Shown: one piece after another, positions 52,570-59,999 of the stretch
How the letters are laid out: every line of letters begins with the position of its first letter
Numbering within the stretch: the stretch's first letter is position 1
From: Qipengyuania_B sp965214525
GTDB lineage: Bacteria > Pseudomonadota > Alphaproteobacteria > Sphingomonadales > Sphingomonadaceae
Length of the DNA stretch: 64,000 nt
Direction of reading: 5' to 3'
NCBI GenBank assembly: GCA_965214525.1
Contig: OZ243959.1
Span: forward strand, 1,922,001-1,986,000
The notes under the pieces: model-generated
Database searches by the model: none
What the model saw: only the letters and a program-made list of their open reading frames with translations
Told to the model about the DNA's origin: nothing
Translations under genes and position numbers: made by a program

Positions 52570-53890
52570 ACGATTGCATCATCTAAGCGCGCTCAGCCAT
52601 GTGGAAAGGCTGGCGTTCTTTCAGTCGCTCAAGCACGCTGAGCAACGCGAACTGGCCCATCACTGGCAATTATGGGCCCGGCCCGAGCAACTGGCACCGC
52701 CCGGCGATTGGCGGGTGTGGCTGATCCTGGCGGGACGCGGGTTCGGCAAGACCCGTGCCGGATCGGAATGGGTGCGCCAGATCGTGCGCCGACAACCTGA
52801 AGCGCGCATCGCGCTGATTGGCGCCTCGGTGGCCGAAGCGCGGGCGGTAATGGTGGAAGGGGAAAGCGGGTTGCTCGACATCTACCCGGGACGGCGGCGT
52901 CCCAGCTTCGAGCCTTCGCTGCGCCGGATCAGCTGGCCCAACGGCGCGCAGGCGTTCCTGTATTCGGCGGCAGAGGCGGAATCGCTGCGCGGCCCGCAAC
53001 ACAGCCATGCCTGGTGCGACGAGATCGGCAAATGGGACAATGCGAGCGAACGGGCGATCCGGGCTTGAGACAATCTGCTGATGGGCCTGCGCCTGGGCGA
53101 CCGCCCGCAGATCGTCGCTACCACGACGCCGCGCGCGGTACCGTTGCTCAAACGCCTGCTGGTCGAGGAAGCGGGGGGTACGATCGCGGTCACGCGCGGG
53201 ACGACTTATGACAACGCCGTCAACCTGCCCGAACGGTTCGTGCGCGACATGCGCAGCACTTTTCTGGGCACGGCCCTCGGCCGCCAGGAACTCGATGGCG
53301 TGATGCTGGAAGAGGTAGAAGGCGCGTTATGGAGCCGCCGCCTGCTCGAGGAACGGCGGCAATCGGGGCTGGGCGAACCGCTTGCCCGGGTGGTTGTCGG
53401 GGTCGATCCGCCGGTCAGCGCGCATGGCGACGAGTGCGGCATCGTGGTGTGCGGCCTGACGGGAAGCGGCACGGCGCGGGTATTGGCCGATTGTTCGGTC
53501 GCGCAGGCCAGTCCCGAACGCTGGGCCCGCGCAGTGGCGAAAGCCGCGCACAACTGGAACGCAGAGCGCGTGGTCGCGGAAAGCAATCAGGGCGGCGCCA
53601 TGGTGGCCAGCGTGTTACGCGCCGCCGATATCGCGCTGCCGCTCAAGCTGGTGCATGCGAGCCGGGGCAAGGCCGCCCGCGCCGAACCGGTGGCGGCCCT
53701 CTACGAGGCCGGCCGGGTGGAGCATGCGGGCATGTTCGCGCAATTGGAGGACCAGATGTGCGGATTGATGTCGGGCGGCGGCTATCAAGGGCCGGGCCGC
53801 AGCCCCGATCGCGCCGACGCCCTGGTCTGGGCGCTTACGGAACTGATGCTGGGCCGCCATGCCGGAGCACCGCGGGTGCGCACCGTTTGA
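52556..53890 (+). pseudogene. GTA large terminase (gp2) with in-frame TGA
   Basis: DNA-packaging ATPase/nuclease of the GTA head, broken by one stop. The ATPase part has Walker A LAGRGFGKTRAGSEWVRQ and Walker B HAWCDEIGKW. TGA at 53066-53068 (codon 171) interrupts RAIRA-stop-DNLLMGLRLG; related terminases have AWDN-like sequence here, so TGG to TGA is the simplest reading. The frame continues unbroken to 53890 with the coupling motif VATTTPRAV and nuclease acids in GVDPPVSAHGDECGIVV and SPDRADALVWALTEL. ATG 53081 could restart, but it would lack the Walker motifs. Real inactivation or sequence error cannot be told apart here. Confidence 0.85.
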
Positions 53891-54090
53891 TAAGGCGCAG
53901 ATCCGCGGCGACATGGCCACCCGCATCGGACGTGAGACAAGGCGAACGGTCCGCCCCGAACCTGAGTCGTTACGCCTGCCCGGCATAGGGACGCGCGCGA
54001 TCAATCTGGCGTGGCGGTTGGCCTGCAACCGGTATTCATCATCCCTCCCTTCCGGCGTTCGGCAGCGAGGTTTCTGCATAGGAAATTGCC

Positions 54091-55260
54091 ATGTCCTTCC
54101 TCGATAATCTAAGCGCCGCGTTCAAGAGCGGTCCGGCGAACCGGGTGCCGCTGGCGCGCGGGTTCGTCTCGCCCTGGGCGGTCGCCATCGGGCACCAGGC
54201 CGGCACGCGCGCCGGTGGCTATGATTATACCCGCTCGATCCAGACGGCGTTCGAGCGCAATCCGGTCGCCCAGCGGGCGGTGCGCATCGTGGCCGAAGGC
54301 GTCGGCAGCGCGCCGCTCGTCATCTCCGACGAGCGCGTCGCGGCGTTGGCGCATTCCGGGCTTTCCGGGCAATCGCTGATGGAAACACTGGCCGCGCACC
54401 TGCTGCTGCACGGCAATGCCTATGCGCAGATCACCAAGGATGCGGGCGGCCAGCCGGTCGCGCTCTACCCCCTGCGCCCCGAACGGGTGGAGATCGTTCC
54501 CGGGCCGGATGGCTGGCCTTGTGCATACCGCTACCGCGTCGATGGCCATGTCACCCAAATCCCGTTCGAGGATGACGATGGGTGGGCGAACCTCATTCAC
54601 TGGCGCGCACTGCATCCGGCCGATGACCATTACGGCGGCGGCTGCCTCAGCGCCGCGGCGCAGGCGGTCGCCATCCACAATGCGGCGAGCGAATGGAACC
54701 GCGCACTGCTGGAGAACGCCGCGCGGCCTTCGGGCGCGCTGATCTACAAGTCGGACGAGGCAGCCGGCCTCACCGCCGAACAGTTCGACCGGCTGAAGGC
54801 CGAACTGACCGAAGCGTTCGCCGGGGATCGCAATGCCGGGCGGCCCATGCTGCTGGAAGGCGGGCTTTCCTGGCAATCGCTCTCGATGAGCCCGGCGGAC
54901 ATGGATTTCGCCACGCTGAAGGCGGCCGCTGCCCGTGACATCGCGCTGGCCTTCGGCGTGCCGCCGATGCTGCTCGGGCTGCCCGGTGACAACACCTATT
55001 CAAACTACCGCGAGGCCAATCGCGCATTGTGGCGCCTGACCCTGCTGCCATTGGCCGAGAAGCTGCTGCGCGGTCTGGGCGAAGGACTGGCACCGTGGTG
55101 GCCCAACGTGGCGCTCGGCGTCGATCTCGACCGGGTGCCCGCGCTGGCGGAAGACCGCGAGCGGTTGTGGAATCAGGTGAGTGCCGCGGAGTTTCTCAGC
55201 GATACCGAGAAGCGCGCGATGCTGGGGCTCGAACCTGCAAAGCTGGAGAACAAATCATGA
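54091..55260 (+). CDS. GTA portal protein (gp3)
   Basis: HK97-type portal (389 residues), the dodecameric ring through which DNA enters the capsid. Signatures: FERNPVAQRAVRIVAEGVGS, ETLAAHLLLHGNAYAQI, YPLRPERVEIVPGPDG and FGVPPMLLGLPGDNTYSNYR. Length is standard. Its TGA overlaps the next start by 4 bp. The 200 bp between terminase and portal hold no convincing gene. Confidence 0.93.
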   Translation: MSFLDNLSAAFKSGPANRVPLARGFVSPWAVAIGHQAGTRAGGYDYTRSIQTAFERNPVAQRAVRIVAEGVGSAPLVISDERVAALAHSGLSGQSLMETLAAHLLLHGNAYAQITKDAGGQPVALYPLRPERVEIVPGPDGWPCAYRYRVDGHVTQIPFEDDDGWANLIHWRALHPADDHYGGGCLSAAAQAVAIHNAASEWNRALLENAARPSGALIYKSDEAAGLTAEQFDRLKAELTEAFAGDRNAGRPMLLEGGLSWQSLSMSPADMDFATLKAAAARDIALAFGVPPMLLGLPGDNTYSNYREANRALWRLTLLPLAEKLLRGLGEGLAPWWPNVALGVDLDRVPALAEDRERLWNQVSAAEFLSDTEKRAMLGLEPAKLENKS

Positions 55261-55565
55261 ACCGAAAGGACATGCTGGCGCGCCTGATCGCACAGGCCAG
55301 CGCCGAGGGTGGCGAACTTGTGACCCTGCGCGCTATTGTCGAGGAATCGAGCGAAGTCGGCGCAGAGCGGGTGCTGAAGCGCCTCGGCCTGTCGGACGAC
55401 AATGCCTGCGCCGACATCGACGAATTGCGCGAATTGTTGAGCGCGTGGCGCGATGCCAAGGCAAGCGCCTGGAAAGCGGTTGTCGAGTGGCTGGTGCGCG
55501 GGCTGCTCGCCTTGCTGCTGATCGGCATTGCCGTGCGGCTGAATGTCGGCGGGTTGGTGCGATGA
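55257..55565 (+). CDS. Small GTA protein with C-terminal membrane helix
   Basis: A 102-residue protein between portal and protease, with 4-bp overlaps at both ends. The N-terminal two-thirds is soluble (ARLIAQASAEGGELVTLRAI, EESSEVGAERVLKRLGL); the end is one helix (WLVRGLLALLLIGIAVRL). It corresponds in place to small unassigned genes of other GTA clusters. It may be a membrane-bound assembly helper; function is unknown. Confidence 0.8.
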   Translation: MNRKDMLARLIAQASAEGGELVTLRAIVEESSEVGAERVLKRLGLSDDNACADIDELRELLSAWRDAKASAWKAVVEWLVRGLLALLLIGIAVRLNVGGLVR

Positions 55566-55960
55566 GCCTGCGGTTCGCCGGCTATGCGGCGCTGTTCGAT
55601 CGTCCTGATGGCGGGCGCGACACGATCCGCCCCGGAGCCTTCGCCGCCAGCCTGCGCAACCGGGCCGAGGCTTTGCCGCTGTGCTGGCAGCATCGGTTCG
55701 CGGTGCCTATCGGCCGGATCGAACGGGCAGTGGAGGACCGGCGCGGCCTGCAGGTCATCGGACGGATCGATCGCGCGCAATCCCGTGCGGTCCATTTAAT
55801 TCGATCAGGAGCGCTTTCCGGCCTGAGCGTCGGCTACCGGGCACGCGGCTTTCGCACGGGGCCGCAGGGCCGCGAACTGCTCGAGATCGAGCTGCTCGAG
55901 ATCAGCCTGGTCGCCGATCCCATGCAGCACGAGGCACGCGTTCACCTCGTGACCGGCTGA
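55562..55960 (+). CDS. GTA prohead protease (gp4)
   Basis: HK97-family prohead protease (132 residues) that trims capsid proteins during maturation. FAGYAALFDRPDGGRDTIRP carries the start of the fold; the catalytic His is in PLCWQHRFAVPIGRIE and the Ser in GALSGLSVGYRARGF; IELLEISLVADPM is the conserved end. ATG overlaps the preceding stop (ATGA). It precedes the major capsid gene by 117 bp. Confidence 0.92.
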   Translation: MSLRFAGYAALFDRPDGGRDTIRPGAFAASLRNRAEALPLCWQHRFAVPIGRIERAVEDRRGLQVIGRIDRAQSRAVHLIRSGALSGLSVGYRARGFRTGPQGRELLEIELLEISLVADPMQHEARVHLVTG

Positions 55961-56077
55961 GCCATCCTTCGTTGCCGCACGCGCTTTGCCGCGGCCGCGC
56001 GGCAGTCTTCCCCATGCCTCCATCCAACACCGGAGCCAACCCCAAACCAACCCCCCCACCGAAAGGTCAGACTAAAC

Positions 56078-57229
56078 ATGGAAAATATCCACGATCCTTC
56101 CACCCAGACACTCGATGCAAGCTTCGACATCATCGCCCGGCAAGACCGTGCGGACGAAGCGATCACCAATTTGCGGACCGATGTCGATGACGTGAAGGCG
56201 CGGCTCGACCGGGTCGCCCGTGCCGCGACCCGCCCCGCCGTACCTCTCTCGGGCTCTGCCGCTGCCGAAGCGGTGGAAACGGAGCAATTCGTCGATGGCT
56301 ATCTGCGCCAGGGCCGCGATATCGAGGTGAAGGCCATCAGCGGCGCGACGCTGAGCGATGGGGGTTACGCCGTGCCCCGGTCCATCGATGCGATGATTGC
56401 CCGCGAACTTGTCGAGATCAGCCCGATCCGCGCACTAGCCCAGGTGGTGCAGACCGGCACGGCAGGCTACCGCAAGCTGATCGCGACCGGCGGCACCGCG
56501 TCGGGCTGGGTCAGCGAGACGGCCGCGCGCACGGAGACGGACACGCCGCAATTTGCCGAAGTCGCGCCGCCGACGGGTGAATTGTACGCCAACCCCGCCG
56601 CCAGTCAGAGCATGCTCGACGATGCCGCCTTCGATGTCGAGGCGTGGCTATCCAGCGAGATCGCGATGGAGTTTGCCCGCGCCGAAGGTGCCGCCTTCGT
56701 GCATGGCTCCGGCATCAGCCAGCCCGAGGGGTTCCTTAACGTGCCCGCGGTGACGGCGCCCGACGGCAGCCGGGCCTTCGGTGCGATCCAGTATGTCGGA
56801 TCGGGGGCGGCCGATGGCTTCGACAGCGCGCCCGACGCAAAGCTCATCGATCTGGTCCACACGATGAAGGCCGGGCACCGGCAGGGCGCGAGCTTCGTGA
56901 TGAACTCGGCAACGTTGGCGCAGGTGCGCAAGCTGAAGACGGCCGACGGGGCGTTCCTGTGGCAACCGGGTCTGGTCGAGGGGCAGCCCGACCGCCTGCT
57001 GGGCTATCCGGTCGTCGAGGCCGAGGACATGCCGGACGTCGCCGCGGGCAGCTACCCCATCGCGTTCGGGAATTTCCGCGCCGGCTACCTCATTACCGAG
57101 CGCGCCGCGACCCAGATCCTGCGCGACCCGTTCACCAACAAGCCGTTCGTGCACTTCTACGCGACCAAGCGGGTGGGCGGCCAGGTGCTGGATGCCGCGG
57201 CCATCAAGCTGCTGAAGATCGAGGCCTGA
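56078..57229 (+). CDS. GTA major capsid protein (gp5)
   Basis: HK97-fold capsid protein (383 residues). An N-terminal helical delta-like region (DEAITNLRTDVDDVKARLDR) is probably removed by the protease near residue 90, before the structured SGATLSDGGYAVPRSIDAMI. Then come ASGWVSETAARTETDTPQF, SEIAMEFARAEGAAFVHGSG and PIAFGNFRAGYLITERAATQ. A strong terminator follows, so the capsid gene ends an upstream, probably higher-level, transcript. Confidence 0.94.
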   Translation: MENIHDPSTQTLDASFDIIARQDRADEAITNLRTDVDDVKARLDRVARAATRPAVPLSGSAAAEAVETEQFVDGYLRQGRDIEVKAISGATLSDGGYAVPRSIDAMIARELVEISPIRALAQVVQTGTAGYRKLIATGGTASGWVSETAARTETDTPQFAEVAPPTGELYANPAASQSMLDDAAFDVEAWLSSEIAMEFARAEGAAFVHGSGISQPEGFLNVPAVTAPDGSRAFGAIQYVGSGAADGFDSAPDAKLIDLVHTMKAGHRQGASFVMNSATLAQVRKLKTADGAFLWQPGLVEGQPDRLLGYPVVEAEDMPDVAAGSYPIAFGNFRAGYLITERAATQILRDPFTNKPFVHFYATKRVGGQVLDAAAIKLLKIEA

Positions 57230-57239
57230 CGCCTCGCGA

Positions 57240-57277
57240 GGGCGGCGGGGCTCCCCCTTCCCCGCCGCCCGCTTTTT
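57240..57277 (+). terminator. Intrinsic terminator after the capsid gene
   Basis: A perfect 11-bp GC stem (GGGCGGCGGGG with CCCCGCCGCCC), loop CTCCCCCTT, then GCTTTTTAAT. It starts 10 bp after the capsid stop. Genes 57320 onward continue on the same strand, so it probably acts partially to set the capsid to tail ratio. Confidence 0.88.
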
Positions 57278-57319
57278 AATCCGACCATCCTATTTCACGA
57301 GTTCGAAGGGAGAAGGCCC

Positions 57320-57868
57320 ATGAAGCGGGTCATCGTGGCGCCTGCCCCACTCACGGGGGAGCCGCTGACGGAATTGAAACAGTGGCTGTCCATCACCACC
57401 GATCGCGAGAACGCCTTCCTTGAAACATTGCTGCGCGCATCGCTGGAGATGTGCGAAAGCTTCACCGGCCTGATGCCGCTGACCCAGATCTGCGAGGAGG
57501 TGGTGCCCGCGTCGAGGGCCATTGTGCGCCTCGCGACGCGGCCCGTGCGGCACTTGATAAGCGTGCACGCGCTGGCGCCCACCGGCGCGCGCACATCCAT
57601 CGATAGCGATGCGCGCGACGTCACCCTGGACGCAGATGGCATCGTCACGCTGCAATTGCTGCGCCCAGTGCAGGAGAGCCGCTGCGTGGTCCGCTTCGCC
57701 GCGGGTGTGGCGGATGACTGGGCGGCGCTCGATGCCGGGTTGCAGCACGGCCTCGTCCGCTATGCCGGGTTCGCCTATCGCGAGCGGGACCGCGAGGCGT
57801 CGGCCGCCATTCCGCCGGCCGCGGTGGTGGCGCTGTGGCAGCCCTTCCGCCGGCTGCGCCTGCTATGA
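57320..57868 (+). CDS. GTA head-tail connector (gp6)
   Basis: A 182-residue head-tail adaptor that sits below the portal. LTELKQWLSITTDRENAFLE and TLLRASLEMCESFTGLMPL are the N-terminal signature; the C-terminus has GLQHGLVRYAGFAYRERDRE. AGGGAGAAGG precedes the ATG. It overlaps the next start by 4 bp. The family is clear from sequence and position. Confidence 0.88.
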   Translation: MKRVIVAPAPLTGEPLTELKQWLSITTDRENAFLETLLRASLEMCESFTGLMPLTQICEEVVPASRAIVRLATRPVRHLISVHALAPTGARTSIDSDARDVTLDADGIVTLQLLRPVQESRCVVRFAAGVADDWAALDAGLQHGLVRYAGFAYRERDREASAAIPPAAVVALWQPFRRLRLL

Positions 57869-58038
57869 TCGGCGCCCAACGCACCGGCCGCGACGGGGCG
57901 CTCGAACGCACGTTGCTGCGGCGCGCGACCGCACTGGCGCAGGCTCGGGGCAAACAGCGCCTGCTGCGCCTTGGGACCGGCGCCACGCAATGGCGCTCGG
58001 CGCGCTTCCTGTGGCCGCTGTTCGGAGGTGTCCGATGA
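57865..58038 (+). CDS. Very small GTA gene in the gp7 position
   Basis: A 57-residue basic protein (GRDGALERTLLRRATALAQA, then GATQWRSARFLWPLFGG). It overlaps both neighbours by 4 bp, which argues that it is translated. The head-closure protein gp7 of RcGTA occupies this place and is about twice as long, so this is either a shrunken version or a replacement. No fold is recognised. Confidence 0.7.
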   Translation: MIGAQRTGRDGALERTLLRRATALAQARGKQRLLRLGTGATQWRSARFLWPLFGGVR

Positions 58039-58430
58039 TGGAACATCATTTGCGAGCCGCCCTGCTCGGCTGGTTGCAATCGGACCCGGCGCTGGCCGAC
58101 CGCTTGAACGCTATCGAAGAGGAAACGCCGGTGGCGGCATCTGCGCCCTGGCTCGGCATCGCTGCAAGCGCGAGCATCGACTGGAGCGTGAAGGAACGGA
58201 CCGGGCGCGAAGTGCGCCTGGCGCTCGAACTGCACGACCGGACGGACGATGCCGAAGCCACCGCCGCCACCATATCCCTTATCGAACGCCGCGTGGCGAC
58301 GTTCATGCCGACCGGCGAACCCTTCGTGCTCGTCGCGTGCGCTTTCCTGCGCTCGCGGGCAGAACGGCGACCGAACAACGTGCGCGCGACGCTACTGGAA
58401 TACCGGTTCCGCATGTTCGCCAAACCCTGA
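58035..58430 (+). CDS. GTA tail terminator, DUF3168 (gp8)
   Basis: A 131-residue DUF3168 protein, the tail-terminator ring joining head and tail. Core: LRAALLGWLQSDPALADRLN, PWLGIAASASIDWSVKERTG and VACAFLRSRAERRPNNVRAT. ATG overlaps the preceding stop. Size is normal. Confidence 0.88.
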   Translation: MMEHHLRAALLGWLQSDPALADRLNAIEEETPVAASAPWLGIAASASIDWSVKERTGREVRLALELHDRTDDAEATAATISLIERRVATFMPTGEPFVLVACAFLRSRAERRPNNVRATLLEYRFRMFAKP

Positions 58431-58457
58431 CCCAGCTTCAACAAAGGAACCAAGATT

Positions 58458-58868
58458 ATGACAGCCCAGAAAGGCAGCGCCTTCCTGCTCAAGATCGGCG
58501 ACGGCGCAACACCGCAGCCTGCCTATACGACCGTTGCGGGGCTCAGGACCACGCAAATGTCCATCAATGGCGACACCATCGTGGTGACCCACAAGCAATC
58601 GGGAGGGTGGCGCGACCTGCTTTCGGGCGCGGGCACCCGTTCGGTATCCGTATCTGCCAGCGGCATCTTCCTCGATAGCGGCGCGGAACACGCGGTGCGC
58701 GGCCATGCGCTTGCGGGAACCCTTGGCGACTACGAATTGTCGTTCGAAGACGGCGCCAGGATGCGCGGCCGGTTCCTAGTGCAACGGCTCGATTATTCGG
58801 GCGATTTCAATGGCGAGCGCAATTACGCGCTGCAACTGGAAAGCTCGGGCCCGGTGGTGCCTGCATGA
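58458..58868 (+). CDS. GTA major tail protein (gp9)
   Basis: A 136-residue tail tube protein. Start AQKGSAFLLKIGDGATPQ, then TVAGLRTTQMSINGDTIVVT, SGGWRDLLSGAGTRSVSVSA and the C-terminal YSGDFNGERNYALQLESSG are typical of the RcGTA-type tube. AAAGGAACC precedes the ATG. It overlaps the chaperone gene by 4 bp. Confidence 0.92.
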   Translation: MTAQKGSAFLLKIGDGATPQPAYTTVAGLRTTQMSINGDTIVVTHKQSGGWRDLLSGAGTRSVSVSASGIFLDSGAEHAVRGHALAGTLGDYELSFEDGARMRGRFLVQRLDYSGDFNGERNYALQLESSGPVVPA

Positions 58869-59179
58869 CGGCCGCGCCAAACCGCCTGCGGGGCGAGGCG
58901 AGCCTGACGATCGCGAACCGACCCTGTGTGATGCGCCCGACTTTCGATGCGCTGGTCAGGGCAGAGGAAGAACTGGGCTCGCTCTTTGCCCTGGTCGAAC
59001 GGGCAGGTTCAGGGGAATTGCGGCTGACGGAAATGAGCGCGCTCTACTGGCACTGCCTGACGGATCGCGAAACCGTGTCCCGTCAGCAGGTCGGGGAAGC
59101 GATCGCGACGATGGGCATGGCGGCGGCGGCGAAACCCTTGCGCACTTTGCTGGAGCAGATCCTGAAGGGCGCGGAGTGA
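58865..59179 (+). CDS. GTA tail assembly chaperone, gp10 family
   Basis: A 104-residue member of the GTA gp10 family. LRGEASLTIANRPCVMRPTF, ALVRAEEELGSLFALVERAG and LYWHCLTDRETVSRQQVGEA match. Such chaperones cover the tape measure before the tube forms. Stop overlaps the next GTG start (GTGA). Confidence 0.88.
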   Translation: MTAAPNRLRGEASLTIANRPCVMRPTFDALVRAEEELGSLFALVERAGSGELRLTEMSALYWHCLTDRETVSRQQVGEAIATMGMAAAAKPLRTLLEQILKGAE

Positions 59180-59370
59180 ACCCGAGCTTTGCGGGCGGAG
59201 CGCGGCGGCTGGCATCCCTGTCGGCGCAGGCGCTGGGCTGGCGACCCCACGAGTTCTGGACGGCAACGCCGGCGGAACTCGAACTGTCGCTCGGCCCTTG
59301 CGACCAGCAGGCGACGCCGCCCGACCGCTCCCTGATCGATGCCTTGATGGAACGAGACCGATATGGATGA
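59176..59370 (+). CDS. Second GTA tail assembly chaperone
   Basis: A 64-residue protein with GTG start in a GTGA overlap. The sequence FAGGARRLASLSAQALGWRP, then HEFWTATPAELELSLG, belongs to the small phage tail assembly chaperone family found after gp10. It overlaps the tape measure start by 8 bp. In many phages the two chaperones are made by frameshift; here they are separate overlapping genes. Confidence 0.83.
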   Translation: MNPSFAGGARRLASLSAQALGWRPHEFWTATPAELELSLGPCDQQATPPDRSLIDALMERDRYG

Positions 59371-59923
59371 CGATCTCAACGAACTGCTCGTCGAAGTGCG
59401 CGCCGATACGCAAGCTTTCATGGGCGACATGGCGAAGCTGCGCGCCAGTTTCGACACGAACCTGGTCGATGGCTTCGCCAAGGCCGGCGACGTACTCGAA
59501 CGCGGTTTGCTGGGCGCGATCCAGCGCGGCAGTCTGGGCTTCAACGACCTTAAGCAGACCGCGTTCGCAGCGCTCGAACAGATTGCCAGCCAAGCCATGC
59601 AGATGGGCCTGGATGCAATTCTGGGCGGGGGCGGCGCCGGTGGCGGCAGCGGTGGCCTGCTCGGCCTGCTCGGCCTTCCCGGACGAGCGACGGGCGGCAT
59701 TGTTGCCCCCCATCGCCCCTATGTCGTGGGCGAGCGTGGCCCGGAACTGTTCGTGCCCACGAGCGCGGGCCGGGTGGATGCGAACGGCACGTCCGGACAC
59801 GGCACGCGCGATGTGCGGGTGGCGATCCAGCTTGCCGCACCGCGCGGCATGTCGGCGCCGGTCGCACTGCAACGCTCTTCCCGGCAGGTGGCCAGCGCCG
59901 TGCGGCGCGCGCTGTCGCATTAA
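59363..59923 (+). CDS. GTA tape measure protein (gp11)
   Basis: A 186-residue tape measure protein. RADTQAFMGDMAKLRASFDT starts the helical part; a Gly-rich linker (LGGGGAGGGSGGLLGLLG) and the conserved RATGGIVAPHRPYVVGERGP and ELFVPTSAGRV follow. Tape length sets tail length, so a short tail is expected, in line with GTA particles. Intact by length for the family. Confidence 0.87.
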   Translation: MDDDLNELLVEVRADTQAFMGDMAKLRASFDTNLVDGFAKAGDVLERGLLGAIQRGSLGFNDLKQTAFAALEQIASQAMQMGLDAILGGGGAGGGSGGLLGLLGLPGRATGGIVAPHRPYVVGERGPELFVPTSAGRVDANGTSGHGTRDVRVAIQLAAPRGMSAPVALQRSSRQVASAVRRALSH

Positions 59924-59999
59924 CCCAAGCGCGCTGGCCGCCCCCCCCCGGGCCGGCTTTCAGCGCGGGCGGATCATCGAACGATCAAGAGGTTTCATC

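Noticed and set aside
53859..54107. 82-residue frame between terminase and portal
   Set aside because: It overlaps both genes, has no ribosome site and no family likeness.
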